From Salinibacter pepae (GTDB taxonomy: Bacteria > Bacteroidota > Rhodothermia > Rhodothermales > Salinibacteraceae), in contig NZ_CAMTTE010000001.1 of assembly GCF_947077775.1 (NCBI RefSeq), positions 1,488,001-1,552,000 of the forward strand: 64,000 bases of DNA, written 5' to 3'. Below are positions 41,435 through 51,251 of this stretch, piece after piece. Made by a program: the position numbers and the translations under genes. How positions within the stretch are numbered: position 1 is the first letter of the stretch; the number at the start of each line of letters is the position of its first letter. The notes beneath the pieces were generated by a model. That model saw only the letters and a list, made by a program, of their open reading frames with translations. It made no database searches and was not told where the DNA came from.

Positions 41435-43945
41435 CTAAAAGGTGAGATGGAGGCGTGCGTTCAGGGTGCGGGGCGTGAGGCGCTTGGGCACGCGCTGGAA
41501 GTTGTTCGTCCAACTGTAGTCGACGGTGTTGTCCATGTCGAAGAGGTTGAGCACTTCGAGCGTGAGCTCCAGGTGAACGGGCCCGCCGATCCCGTTTTGG
41601 ACCAGCTCGATGCGCTTGGTCGCCCCCACGTCCACGCGCCGGTAGGCCGGGAGCCGTCCGCTCATCCGGTCGCCCGGAACGCGGGTCTCGGCCCCGCCCG
41701 GGGTTTTCGGGCCTGGACTGGTGGGGGTGTACGGCAGCCCACTGCCGTAGAGCAGGCGCATGTGCACCTTCCAGGACTTGTCTCCCGGCACGTAGTCCTG
41801 CACAAACGCCGAAAAGGTGTGGCGCTGATCGGCGGGGCGGGGCAGGAGGCCCGTTCGGTTTTTCCGAAACTCGTCGGAGCCCCCTGTTGGCGCCTGGGCC
41901 GCGTACCGCTCCAGCGCCGCGTCCGTGAACCGCTCGCGGGACACCAGGTAGCTGTAGTTGAACCAGCTCTCCAGGCCCGGCACGAGTTCGCCCCGAAGCT
42001 GAAAGTCCACCCCGTAGGTGTACCCGTAGGTGTCGTTCTCGCCGGAATAGTTCACCCGCACGTCCTCGATGGTGTAGGAAATCAGGTCATCGAGGTCTTT
42101 GTAGTACGCCTCGGCCCGCAGGTACAGCCGCCGATCGGGAAAAAAGTACTCCCCGCCGAATACGTACTGCACCGACCGTTGCGACCGGATGTCCCGGTTT
42201 TGGTCCAGCGTGCCCCGGATCGACGCGGTGTCCGTCGGGGTGCCCCGGAGCTCCCGGTAGGTCGGCTTCTGGTGATAAATGCCCCAGGCCCCCGTGAGGG
42301 TAAGCCGGTCGGTGGCCACGAAGCGGCCCGACAGGCGAGGGGAGACCGTCCACTCGTCGTTGAACGAGAAGTAGTCGGCCCGCACCCCGCCCGTGATGGT
42401 AAGGCGGCCGTCGGTGGGGAGCACATCCACGGCGTCTTGGAGGTGGGCGCCAAACTGGTGCTCGTCGAATGTCGCGCTGTCGTCGAGCCGGTCGACCAGC
42501 GTAGAGTCTCGGTTGCCCGCCCGCCCGTCGATCGTGGTCCGCTCATTGAGGTTGTCGTCGAAGTGGAGGCCGCGCAGGTGCCAGCCGCCCTTCAGCGTCT
42601 GTCGGTCGAGGTCCCATTCGTAGCGCCCCCGCCCGGTCCGACGCCGCACCTCCACGGAGTTATCGGCAAACCGGGTCACCGTGGACTCCCCCTGGAGCAC
42701 GCTGGTGCAGTTTGACGGATTGTCCCCCCCCGTGGGGTTGACCTGACACACCCGTCGGTTGCTCTGGATGTCGAAGCTCTCGGTCTCCCGCGTGCCGAAG
42801 TAGGCAAAATCGTGCGCCAGCGTAAGCCGGTCGGAGAGGTCCGTGTGGAGCCGCACGCCCCCAAACGTGGTGGTGTACCCGTCCGTGCGGGCCCCGTTTA
42901 GGCTGGCCCGGAGCGCCTTGAAGTCGGAGGGCCGCTCCGGATCGAGGCTGATGACCCCGAAGTAGGTGGTTCGTTCCTCCGGCTCCAGGTCGAAGGCATT
43001 GTCGGCCCAGATGCCGAGGGCCTCTACCGAGACGCGATCGGAGAACCGGTAGGACACCGTGCCCTGCAGGTCGGTGAAGCGGGGGCTGTAGTCGCCCTTC
43101 AGGTCCTGCGTTCCAAAAAACCGGCCGGGCTGCGCCCGCCGCATCCCGACCCCCCACCCGAGATCGCCCCCCAGGGCCGACGACTGAAGGTGCGCACTAG
43201 CATCGAGCGTGGAGAGGTCGACCGACCCGCTCAGGGGTTCACTCTCGGGGCGGACATACTGCACGTCGAGCGCGGAGGAGAGCTTGCCCCCGTACTTGGG
43301 GGGAAAGCCGCCCGTGTAGAACGTGATGTCCGAGGCGAGGGCCGGGTTCAACAGGCCCATCCCCTCCTGCTCCCCCTGCCGGGGCCGGAAGGGGAAGAAA
43401 ATTTCAAAGCCATTGATGAAGACGAGGTTCTCGTTGTACCCCCCGCCGCGCACCGAATACTGCTGGGTCAGCTCGTTGTTGGTCGCCACCCCCGGCGTGG
43501 TCTTGAGGGCGCGGAACCCGTCTTTGAAGGGCGTGGGCATGTTCTGCACGTCGGCCGGGTCGACCTTGTAGACGCCGGGCCGGTTGGGGACGGCCCCGTC
43601 CGTCACCGTCAGCTCGTCCATCTTTAGGACGGTGGAGGCCAGGGTTGCGTCGAGCCGGGTCGTTCCCTCCGCCACCGTGACCGAGTCGGCGCGCGTCGCA
43701 AAGCCAACCGCCGAGAACCGGAGCGTGTAGCGGCCTGTGGGAAGCTCCAGGCGGTAGCGGCCGTCGGCACTGGTGGCCGTGCCGAAGTCGGTGCCCTCCA
43801 CCAGGACCGTTACGCCCGGCAGGGGCGCCCCTTGCGCCGAGTCCGTAACGGTGCCCGTAACGGTGCCCCAGGTCTGGGCGTGAGCAGACGCGGCCCCCAG
43901 GAGCCAACAACAGGCCGCAAGGGCGAAAACACGGTACAGACGCAT
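41435..43945 (-). CDS. TonB-dependent receptor with carboxypeptidase-like N-domain
   Basis: 836-residue outer-membrane receptor. A signal peptide (about 1-23) precedes a carboxypeptidase-regulatory-like domain (GTVTGTVTDSAQGAPLPGVT, about 26-110), then a plug (about 115-235, SVRGGGYNENLVFINGFEIF) and a 22-strand-type barrel ending in an aromatic residue (LNARLHLTF). Takes up large substrates using TonB energy. The plug text resembles Bacteroidota receptors of unassigned substrate; no SusD-like partner gene is adjacent, so it is not a standard SusC. An ArsR gene follows 44 bp downstream. Confidence 0.9.
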   Translation of the reverse strand: MRLYRVFALAACCWLLGAASAHAQTWGTVTGTVTDSAQGAPLPGVTVLVEGTDFGTATSADGRYRLELPTGRYTLRFSAVGFATRADSVTVAEGTTRLDATLASTVLKMDELTVTDGAVPNRPGVYKVDPADVQNMPTPFKDGFRALKTTPGVATNNELTQQYSVRGGGYNENLVFINGFEIFFPFRPRQGEQEGMGLLNPALASDITFYTGGFPPKYGGKLSSALDVQYVRPESEPLSGSVDLSTLDASAHLQSSALGGDLGWGVGMRRAQPGRFFGTQDLKGDYSPRFTDLQGTVSYRFSDRVSVEALGIWADNAFDLEPEERTTYFGVISLDPERPSDFKALRASLNGARTDGYTTTFGGVRLHTDLSDRLTLAHDFAYFGTRETESFDIQSNRRVCQVNPTGGDNPSNCTSVLQGESTVTRFADNSVEVRRRTGRGRYEWDLDRQTLKGGWHLRGLHFDDNLNERTTIDGRAGNRDSTLVDRLDDSATFDEHQFGAHLQDAVDVLPTDGRLTITGGVRADYFSFNDEWTVSPRLSGRFVATDRLTLTGAWGIYHQKPTYRELRGTPTDTASIRGTLDQNRDIRSQRSVQYVFGGEYFFPDRRLYLRAEAYYKDLDDLISYTIEDVRVNYSGENDTYGYTYGVDFQLRGELVPGLESWFNYSYLVSRERFTDAALERYAAQAPTGGSDEFRKNRTGLLPRPADQRHTFSAFVQDYVPGDKSWKVHMRLLYGSGLPYTPTSPGPKTPGGAETRVPGDRMSGRLPAYRRVDVGATKRIELVQNGIGGPVHLELTLEVLNLFDMDNTVDYSWTNNFQRVPKRLTPRTLNARLHLTF

Positions 43946-44096
43946 GGGCGAGAGTGCGGTCGGTGAGCCAGGGCGTGCCGTATCGGTCCGTCAGAGGGCG
44001 TAGGAAAACGATGATACGAAACAGCGAGGGGGCCAGCGGGCACGTTTGTTAAGAAACGAAACAATACGGTGTGATCCAACTCCCGCGCGTCGCCGC

Positions 44097-44798
44097 TCAC
44101 CCCCCGATCGCGCCCGACAAGGCGACCAGCTCCAGGTAGGGCGCCACGAGCCCCAGTCCCGTTCCCGCCGCGGCTTGGGCGGGGGTGTGGGCCCGGCTCC
44201 GCACACGCGCCCAGAACACGAGCCCCGCCAGGCCCGCCCCGCCGGCCAGCACGGCGGCTTCTGTAGGGCCCGCATCGAGGACCCGCCCGGGCACATGCCC
44301 CTGTACAAACGCGAGGGTCGACACCGCCCCGGCCACCGACGCGCAGTGCACCGAAATTTTCCAGCGGGTGGTAATGAGAACGAGAAGGGACGTGTTGAGG
44401 GCGTGGCACGCCACCAGCGCCGCCAGCAGCCCCCGCCCCGCGACGTCGATCCCGAGCACCACGGCCAGCGCCGCCCCGTTGGCCCCCAGCGCCACGAGAA
44501 GCGGCTCGGTGCGCTTCGTCCGGTCCCGGATCTCCAGCGACGCAACCCGCCCCTGCAGCCGCATCCCGCCCACGTACACGAGCGGCACCATGGACAAAAA
44601 CACGAGCCCAATCCCCGCCCCCCACGCGACATCGGCCCACGACGCCCCCACGTGGGCCAGCACCAGTCCGTATACCAGCGGGGGCAGAGCGAGGGGGCTC
44701 ACCACGTAGCTCACGGCTCTCGCCGCCCACAGGCCAACCCCGCCGGGCGCATCGGTTGGGGAGGCAGTGAGATTGAGAAGCGGGTTGGGGGGCGACAT
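44097..44798 (-). CDS. PAP2-like membrane phosphatase (divergent)
   Basis: 233 residues with about six membrane helices. Segments resembling the PAP2 active site are present: RDRTKRTEPL (motif 1-like, with Arg-Thr-Glu-Pro), KISVHCASVAG (motif 2-like, His) and RVRSRAHTPAQAAAG (motif 3-like, Arg and His). The motifs deviate from the canonical KxxxxxxRP, PSGH and SRxxxxxHxxxD, so activity is uncertain. Such proteins remove phosphate from lipid phosphates, including undecaprenyl pyrophosphate. It follows the DUF3667 gene by 36 bp and is likely co-transcribed. Confidence 0.65.
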   Translation of the reverse strand: MSPPNPLLNLTASPTDAPGGVGLWAARAVSYVVSPLALPPLVYGLVLAHVGASWADVAWGAGIGLVFLSMVPLVYVGGMRLQGRVASLEIRDRTKRTEPLLVALGANGAALAVVLGIDVAGRGLLAALVACHALNTSLLVLITTRWKISVHCASVAGAVSTLAFVQGHVPGRVLDAGPTEAAVLAGGAGLAGLVFWARVRSRAHTPAQAAAGTGLGLVAPYLELVALSGAIGG

Positions 44799-44834
44799 GG
44801 GCCGGCATTGGCGGGATTCCGGACGGCCGGGGCG

Positions 44835-46064
44835 CTACATTAACACCACGGCCGCGAGGGCGAGCAGAATGAACCCAATCAGCAGCATAATCGAATACAC
44901 GAGCAGCAGGAGGAACGCCTTGATCGTCGACTTGATGAGTCCTTGCTCGTAGACGTGCCCCATCGCGACGACGAGGTACAGAAGGGGCGCTAGCTCCACC
45001 CAGGTCGCGGCGGTCTGGCCCCACGGGGCCTCCACCGCGCCAAGAAGGATGCCGACGGTGAAGGCGAAAAAGGCGAACGCGTGCAGGTGGAGACTGAAGA
45101 TGAGGTGCTCCACGTAAAGACGCCCCCGCCGGATGTAGAGCAGCTTGAGGAGAAAGGCGAAGACGGGCAGCATCAGGAACATGACGTAGGGCCCCCGATC
45201 AATCATGCCCCCGATCAGGTCTCGGGGGGTCCGGATGGCCTCGGCCACCTTTGCTCGGAGGAGCGGCTCAAGACGCGCCTGGGTCTCCGCCCCCCCAAAC
45301 AGCACATCCACCGTGCCCGGATTTTGCCGAAACGACCGCGCCCACCGCTCGCGCTGCTCGGGACTGCCAAAGAACCAGGGCGCCGAGGCCACTGCGGTCG
45401 TGTCCATCTCGGCCCTCCCCATTCCCGTCTGGACCGTCGTGTCCGTCGGGGCGGGCGACATCTGCGGATTGAAGGGCACCTGCAGCCCGCCCCCGGCGGT
45501 GAAGGCGAGCACGGTAAACAGGACGAACGTGGTAAATAGGTACAGCCGGAAGGGGCGGATGTAGCGCTTGCGCCGCCCGTTGATGTACTCCTTCGTGAGC
45601 CGGCCGGGCAGGAACAGGAATTTGGGCAGGGTCCAGAGCACCCGCATGTCGAGCTCAATGACGGCCTCCAGCGCCTCATTGAGCATGTGCCAGAGGGGCA
45701 CGACCCGCTCGGCGGCCTTCTGCCCACACTGCGAACAGTACGGCCCGTCCAGGAGTGCACCGCAGTTCTCACACTGGTCCTCAGGGGCCCCGGACGAGGG
45801 AGATGTGCCCGAGTCGGTCGGGGGGGACGCCGACTCGGAGGACGGGGGCTCCTGGGAATCTTCCGCCTCCACGACCGGCTCCTCGTCGAGGTCGGCCATC
45901 GCCTCGATCTGCGCCAAGGCGTCTTCGGCCGCGGCCCGGGCCTCGTCCGGATCCGGCGCGGCCTGCCCGGATGCGCCCTGCCCGGACGGGCCCTCGTCGC
46001 CGGGACCTCCCAGGGGATCGTCCTCGGGGCGGCCGGACTCAGAGCCGAGTGGTGGAGCGCTCAT
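44835..46064 (-). CDS. DUF3667-family membrane protein with zinc ribbon
   Basis: 409 residues. A long acidic disordered N-terminus (about 1-95) is followed by a two-CxxC zinc ribbon (CENCGALLDGPYCSQCGQK, about 98-116), then the DUF3667 core (LPKFLFLPGRLTKEYINGRR, then KRYIRPFRLYLFTTFVLFTV), and about four further membrane helices. The family is common in Bacteroidota and of unknown function. Its acidic N-terminus is longer than usual, in keeping with a halophile. Upstream of and co-directional with the PAP2-like gene. Confidence 0.85.
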   Translation of the reverse strand: MSAPPLGSESGRPEDDPLGGPGDEGPSGQGASGQAAPDPDEARAAAEDALAQIEAMADLDEEPVVEAEDSQEPPSSESASPPTDSGTSPSSGAPEDQCENCGALLDGPYCSQCGQKAAERVVPLWHMLNEALEAVIELDMRVLWTLPKFLFLPGRLTKEYINGRRKRYIRPFRLYLFTTFVLFTVLAFTAGGGLQVPFNPQMSPAPTDTTVQTGMGRAEMDTTAVASAPWFFGSPEQRERWARSFRQNPGTVDVLFGGAETQARLEPLLRAKVAEAIRTPRDLIGGMIDRGPYVMFLMLPVFAFLLKLLYIRRGRLYVEHLIFSLHLHAFAFFAFTVGILLGAVEAPWGQTAATWVELAPLLYLVVAMGHVYEQGLIKSTIKAFLLLLVYSIMLLIGFILLALAAVVLM

Positions 46065-46217
46065 GGGAGTCGAGCGGGACGCATGCGTGAACCTAGGGGA
46101 CTGTTTTCATTCACGCGTGACGCCTGCGAGTGTTACAGCTGGGTCCCACGCGCTTCGTGTTGTGCGTCTCGTCTCGGTGCCTCCCATCACACGATGCGCG
46201 TTCCGCGCAGTGCGCGG

Positions 46218-47690
46218 TCAGTACGCCTGCGCGAAAAGCACGCGGCCCTCGGACGGCTTGCCCGTCAGCATGTCTTCTCCCTCCTCGTGGTCCTCACGGT
46301 CGAAGGGGATGAGGCGGATGGTCGCGGAGGTCTCCTCCTGAATCCGTGCTTCGGTCTCCGGCGTGCCGTCCCAGTGGGCCCAGGCGAAGCCGCCCCGCCC
46401 GATGACCTCGCGGAACGCGTCGTAGTCCTCGACGACGCGGGTGTTGTCCTGCTGCCGCTCCTGCGCCCGGTCGTAGAGGGACTGTTGGATGTCGTCGAGC
46501 GTGTCGGCCACCCGCTCCGCGATGCCGTCCTGTGGCACCACCTCCTTCTCCTGCGTGTCGCGGCGGGCCATCTCCACGTTGTCGTTCTCCAGGTCGCGCG
46601 GCCCGATGGCGAGGCGGAGCGGCACGCCGCGCAGCTCGTGCTCGCTGAAGCGCCAGCCCGGGCTCTGCGTGTGGTTCTGATCCATCTTCACGCGGAGGCC
46701 CTGACCCTCCAGCCGTTCCTGCAGCTGCTCGCACGTCTCCATCACCGGCCCCTCCTGGTCGTCGTCGAAGAAGAGGGGCACGATCACGACCTGGTGCGGC
46801 GCCAGCTTGGGGGGCAAGACCAGGCCCTGGTCGTCGGAGTGGGTCATGATGAGGCCGCCGATCAGGCGGGTCGACACGCCCCACGAGGTGGCCCACACGT
46901 GCTCCTCCTCGTTGTTCTCGTTGGTGAAGGTGCAGTCGAACGCCTTGGCGAAGTTCTGGCCCAGAAAGTGGCTCGTGCCGGCCTGCAGCGCCTTCCCGTC
47001 CTGCATCATCGCCTCGATGCAGTAGGTGTCCACCGCCCCCGGAAAGCGCTCGCTCTCCGTCTTCCGCCCCTGGAGCACCGGCATCGCCATATGCTCCTCG
47101 GCGAACGTGGTGTACACGTCGAGCATCCGCTCGGCCTCCTCGATCGCCCCTGTCTCCGTGGCGTGGGCGGTGTGCCCCTCCTGCCACAGAAACTCGGCGG
47201 TGCGCAGGAAGAGGCGCGGCCGCATCTCCCACCGGACGACGTTGGCCCACTGGTTGTAGAGCAGCGGCAGGTCGCGGTACGACTGGATCCACTTCGCGTA
47301 CGTGTCCCAGATGATCGTCTCGGAGGTGGGGCGCACGATGTAGTTCTCGCCCAGCTCCGACTCCGGGTCGGGAATCAGGTCGCCTTCCTCGTCCTGCGTG
47401 AGGCGGGAGTGGGTCACCACGGCGCACTCCTTCGCGAAGCCCTCCACGTGCTCCGCCTCCCGCTCCATGTAGCGCTCCGGGATGAAGAGCGGGAAGTAGT
47501 AGTTCTGGTGGCCCGTGTCCTTAAACATCTGGTCGAGCTCATCGCGCATGTTCTCCCAGAGGGCCATGCCGTTGGGCTTGATGATCATGCACCCGCGGGC
47601 GGGGGAGTTTTCGGCCAGCTGGCCGTTGCGCACGACGTCCTGGTACCACTGCGAGTAGTCTTCATCACGGGGCGTGACTGCGTCTGCCAT
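46218..47690 (-). CDS. proS: Prolyl-tRNA synthetase (archaeal/eukaryal type)
   Basis: 490 residues. Class II synthetase motifs are present: [20 protein letters not shown] (motif 2 region start), [20 protein letters not shown] and the [20 protein letters not shown] motif 3 region, then an anticodon-binding domain and a C-terminal domain ending LFAQAY. It lacks the INS editing insertion of standard bacterial ProRS and matches the shorter type found in archaea, eukaryotes and many Bacteroidota. Charges tRNA-Pro. Transcribed away from the SR-rich lipoprotein gene. Confidence 0.95.
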   Translation of the reverse strand: MADAVTPRDEDYSQWYQDVVRNGQLAENSPARGCMIIKPNGMALWENMRDELDQMFKDTGHQNYYFPLFIPERYMEREAEHVEGFAKECAVVTHSRLTQDEEGDLIPDPESELGENYIVRPTSETIIWDTYAKWIQSYRDLPLLYNQWANVVRWEMRPRLFLRTAEFLWQEGHTAHATETGAIEEAERMLDVYTTFAEEHMAMPVLQGRKTESERFPGAVDTYCIEAMMQDGKALQAGTSHFLGQNFAKAFDCTFTNENNEEEHVWATSWGVSTRLIGGLIMTHSDDQGLVLPPKLAPHQVVIVPLFFDDDQEGPVMETCEQLQERLEGQGLRVKMDQNHTQSPGWRFSEHELRGVPLRLAIGPRDLENDNVEMARRDTQEKEVVPQDGIAERVADTLDDIQQSLYDRAQERQQDNTRVVEDYDAFREVIGRGGFAWAHWDGTPETEARIQEETSATIRLIPFDREDHEEGEDMLTGKPSEGRVLFAQAY

Positions 47691-48103
47691 GTCGTCGGGG
47701 CGTTGAGGACCGGTGAAAAACGAGCGGCGGACACTTGAGGCGACGCACGTCGGCCGCCGCTTTGAGTGTCGGGATTATGGATTTGAATATAGGAATGCCG
47801 CTCCGCAGATATCAACGGGCCGGGGCGGTGTTCACGGCGATCGCATTTTGGGCCGGGGGTCGGGGCAACGCTCGTAGAACCCGCTCTCCCTCGCGGTCAC
47901 GGCCCCTCCCGACCGGTTGTGTTACTTTCGAGTCGGTCTCTACGACTATACAGGGCGAAGCCCCCAACCAAAAGTTCTGGGATCTCGTGCCTCCGCGTGA
48001 CGAGACAAGCAATCCGGCGTCCCCGCTGCAACTTTTGGCGTTCTGCGACGTGTTATCGTTCCCAAACGTTTTAACAACCACCTGCGGCTGAAGGTGTCCC
48101 ACT
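47691..48103. other. Intergenic region, 413 bp, between divergent genes
   Basis: Separates proS (minus) and the Arg/Ser-rich lipoprotein gene (plus). Two AT-richer pockets, about 47770-47800 and 48050-48080, are the likely promoter sites for the two directions; no consensus pair was assigned. No coding frame or RNA element was recognised. Confidence 0.4.
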
Positions 48104-49534
48104 ATGGCATACGTTGATTGGTCTCGCCCCCCCACACCGCGCTACGCCTCCACACCGCGCCACGTAGGCGTTCTTCTCATCCTCGGCGTTCTGGGCGTTG
48201 GCCTCACGGGCTGTTACACCCAACTGAAGACGGTGGACGCGCCGGATCGGCAGCCGCGCGCCGAGCAGACACAGACGCGCACGCAGCAGTACGCCGACGA
48301 GTACCGGCGCGAAGACCGCCAGGGGGCCCGTCGGCAGACTGAGGCGCAAAGGACCAAGCGGTACGAATACAACTACCATTTTTATGACCGGGGCGTGACG
48401 TACAGCCGCCTGCACTATGATCCCTTCCTTCACGACCCCTTCTTTCACGACCCCTTTTTCCACCATCCGTACGGCTCCTCGTTTTCGTTCTCCTTCCGTT
48501 TTGGATCGCCGTACGGTTCCATCCGGCCGCGGTACTACCGGTCCTTTTATCTCGACCCGTTCGGGCGCCCTCTGTACGGGTACCGATACGGCGCCTTCTC
48601 CTCTTTCGGGCCCGCCTACGGGCTGAGCTACGGCAGCCTGTATCCCGCAGAAACGTCGGAGGAGGCAACCGGGGGCCGAGCCTACCGCCCGCGGGGAGGA
48701 ACCATCGGACGAAGCGCCTCGGGCGCCGACCAGCGCGGCACACGGTCTCGGAACAACGACCGGGCGGTCGCCGCCCGCCAGGCTCGGTCCGACGGCCGCA
48801 TTGGTCGCCGCCCGTCGGACCGGCGTGAGGCACGTCGCGCACGGTCGAGCCGCACCGAACGAGGACGGCGCGCGCGGCCGGCACGAGCACGAAGCGACCG
48901 GGCCCGGTCGTCGAGCGGACGCATTGGCCGCCGCACCATAGACCGGGGCCGTACGGTTCGGGGGCGGTCTTCTCGAAGCCGCTCGCGTGACGCTCGGCGA
49001 AGCCGGCGGGCCGACGACGCGGGGGCACGGCGATCCAGCCGTTCCTCGAACCGAGACGCCCGCCGGCAGGCACGGCGGCGGTCCTCAGACTCAGGCAACA
49101 GGCGCGCCCGGTCGGGCCGGCAGGCGGACCGCGACGGCTCCCGATCGAGCCGCGGCTCCCGCTCCGGCGAGGACGGAGAAAGACGACTGCTCCTGGACCG
49201 CTACACCCCAGATCGCCTTGACACCGACCGCTACGAGCAAAAGCGGAGACGCCTCCGGCGGGAGCGACGGCGGCCCCATCGCACGCTGAACTGGGGTCCC
49301 CCTGAGTCCGAGACCGTCGGCTTCTCCGACCGGGCCGATCCGTTCTCGTTTGAGCGCTCCCAGTCCGTGAACCGCTCCCGGTCGCGGTCAACCTCTCGGT
49401 CGCCACAGTCGTCCTCTCGCGCCGAATCGTCGCGCTCGGATCGCTCGTCTTCGGCCTCTCGGGAGCCGCGGTCATCACGCTCGGATCGTGAGGGATCAAG
49501 CCGGAGCAGCCGGAGTGACGAGGACGACCGGTAG
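48104..49534 (+). CDS. Lipoprotein with arginine/serine-rich low-complexity domain
   Basis: 476 residues. A membrane-targeting segment ends in a lipobox (LGVGLTGC, Cys37), so the protein is probably anchored as a lipoprotein. After a charged region comes an aromatic/His tract with three HDPF-type repeats (about 105-122), and Tyr/Gly/Phe-rich sequence to about 180. Residues about 195-400 and 425-476 are dominated by Arg and Ser (RS, SR and RR pairs). The protein is strongly basic, in sharp contrast to its acidic neighbours. No known fold or function is recognised; binding of nucleic acid or other anions, or cell-surface adhesion, are possibilities only. An OmpP1/FadL-type gene follows after 81 bp. 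Confidence 0.75.
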   Translation: MAYVDWSRPPTPRYASTPRHVGVLLILGVLGVGLTGCYTQLKTVDAPDRQPRAEQTQTRTQQYADEYRREDRQGARRQTEAQRTKRYEYNYHFYDRGVTYSRLHYDPFLHDPFFHDPFFHHPYGSSFSFSFRFGSPYGSIRPRYYRSFYLDPFGRPLYGYRYGAFSSFGPAYGLSYGSLYPAETSEEATGGRAYRPRGGTIGRSASGADQRGTRSRNNDRAVAARQARSDGRIGRRPSDRREARRARSSRTERGRRARPARARSDRARSSSGRIGRRTIDRGRTVRGRSSRSRSRDARRSRRADDAGARRSSRSSNRDARRQARRRSSDSGNRRARSGRQADRDGSRSSRGSRSGEDGERRLLLDRYTPDRLDTDRYEQKRRRLRRERRRPHRTLNWGPPESETVGFSDRADPFSFERSQSVNRSRSRSTSRSPQSSSRAESSRSDRSSSASREPRSSRSDREGSSRSSRSDEDDR

Positions 49535-49615
49535 TCCACCCCGCAGCCGGGACGGCGGTCCCGTCCCGGCTGCTCGGCCCTCAGACCCGCTCTGTCATAC
49601 AGCAACACCCGATCT

Positions 49616-51220
49616 ATGTCGACGCGGTCGTTTTGCTTTCTGCTCCTCCTGGTTGGCCTCATCGGGGTTTTTCCCGCCATCGCTGCCGCACAGACAGCGG
49701 ATGATGCGTACCGCTTTTCCAATCGGTTTCCGGCGGTCGGGACACGTGCGACCGGGATGAGCGGCGCCGGCGGCGTGGGGGGATGGGCCGACCCGAGTGC
49801 CCTCTACACCAACCCGGCGGGCCTCGGGTACTACCAGGCGTCGGAGATCAGCGGGAGCCTCAGTGGACTGCTTAGTCGAGATGAATCCACCTACCAGATC
49901 TTCGTCGACGGGCCTGCCTCCCAGAATACCGGCGACAACGCGACCGCCCGGCTCGGCCACCTCACGGGCATCTACAACGTGGATACGGAACGAGGATCGC
50001 TCGTCTTTGCGCTCGGCTTCAACCGGACGTCTGCGTTCGACCGCGAGTTGACATACAGCGGTAAAAATTCCTCCAGCTCGATTACGGACACATTTTTGCC
50101 GTTCGGGGAGGAGTTCGACGTCTCGGAGGACAACGGCACCGTCAACATCGATGTCGTTCCCATCGTCCCCTTCGTCGCCTTTCAGGCAGGAGCCGTTGAA
50201 TTTTTCAATTCTCGATTTCAGAACGACCAGTATCCATTCCTTCAGGCCGTCGCCCCGGGCCAAAGCATCCAACAAGACGGTGCAGTAACGCGGGGGGGCT
50301 CCATGAACGAATTCAGCTTCGCCGGCGCCATCGAGGTCGCGCCGGACGTAATGATTGGAGGAGCCGCCAATATTTCGTACGGTACGTACGTTTTCGAGAA
50401 CGAGTTGACGGAAACGGCGACCCGCCCTGGCTCTAACGACGGGTACTCCGTCGTCGTGGGCGACCGGCTACTTGAGGGCTTCCGGAGCATGTTCTTCCGG
50501 GAGCGATTCACCTCCGACCTGACGGGCTTCAACCTTCGCCTCGGCCTCTCGGCCCGTACGGTCGAGAACGTCCGGATCGGATTCACGGTGGAGACGCCCA
50601 CCTGGTACTCCATTGACGAGACGTTCACGGACGCGTTGATCCGCACCGAGTTTGGGAACGGATCGCTGGCCTACGGTGACGACCCCGACGAAGACGCCGC
50701 CCGCGGGGAATTTCAGTACCAGTTGCAAACCCCGTGGCGCCTCAGCACCGGCGTGAGCTACACGCGCGACCCGTTCCTCATTTCGGCCGACGTGGAGTTC
50801 GTGGACTGGTCCCAGACACGTCTCGATGCCGACGAGACGGAGTTCGACGTGACCAACGAGACTCTCGAGGAGTACGACTATGTGGTGAACTGGCGGGGCG
50901 GCATCGAATACCGTTCGGAAAACGGCCTCTCTCTACGGACCGGGATCGCGTACCGCCCGGGGGCTCGTGGGTTTGACTTCACCCTGGCCGGTGGCGAAGA
51001 GACCGATCGCTCGCGCTTGTTTCTGTCGGCAGGGGGTGGCGTCCAGTTGAGCGAGCGCCTTTCCCTGAATGCCGCCTGGATGCAGGAGCGCTCGACGGAT
51101 CAGTTTCTCCCCTACGCAAGCGTGACGCCCCCCAGCGAGTCCGAACCGATTGACGTTCCGGTCATCGACGAGGATGTCGTCCGGAACCAGATTCGGGTGG
51201 GCCTTCGCTACTCGTTCTGA
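49616..51220 (+). CDS. OmpP1/FadL/TodX-family outer-membrane transport protein
   Basis: 534 residues. A signal peptide (about 1-26, ending AIAAAQ) precedes an N-terminal hatch (GTRATGMSGAGGVGGWADPS, then ALYTNPAGLGYYQ) typical of the family, then an antiparallel beta-barrel ending in a terminal Phe (IRVGLRYSF). Members take up hydrophobic molecules, such as long-chain fatty acids or aromatics, across the outer membrane. Located 81 bp after the SR-rich lipoprotein gene on the same strand; a link with the lipid-storage genes is conceivable but they are 40 kb away. Confidence 0.88.
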   Translation: MSTRSFCFLLLLVGLIGVFPAIAAAQTADDAYRFSNRFPAVGTRATGMSGAGGVGGWADPSALYTNPAGLGYYQASEISGSLSGLLSRDESTYQIFVDGPASQNTGDNATARLGHLTGIYNVDTERGSLVFALGFNRTSAFDRELTYSGKNSSSSITDTFLPFGEEFDVSEDNGTVNIDVVPIVPFVAFQAGAVEFFNSRFQNDQYPFLQAVAPGQSIQQDGAVTRGGSMNEFSFAGAIEVAPDVMIGGAANISYGTYVFENELTETATRPGSNDGYSVVVGDRLLEGFRSMFFRERFTSDLTGFNLRLGLSARTVENVRIGFTVETPTWYSIDETFTDALIRTEFGNGSLAYGDDPDEDAARGEFQYQLQTPWRLSTGVSYTRDPFLISADVEFVDWSQTRLDADETEFDVTNETLEEYDYVVNWRGGIEYRSENGLSLRTGIAYRPGARGFDFTLAGGEETDRSRLFLSAGGGVQLSERLSLNAAWMQERSTDQFLPYASVTPPSESEPIDVPVIDEDVVRNQIRVGLRYSF

Positions 51221-51251
51221 GCGGACCCGTCCACTGGTAGCACATACCGCC

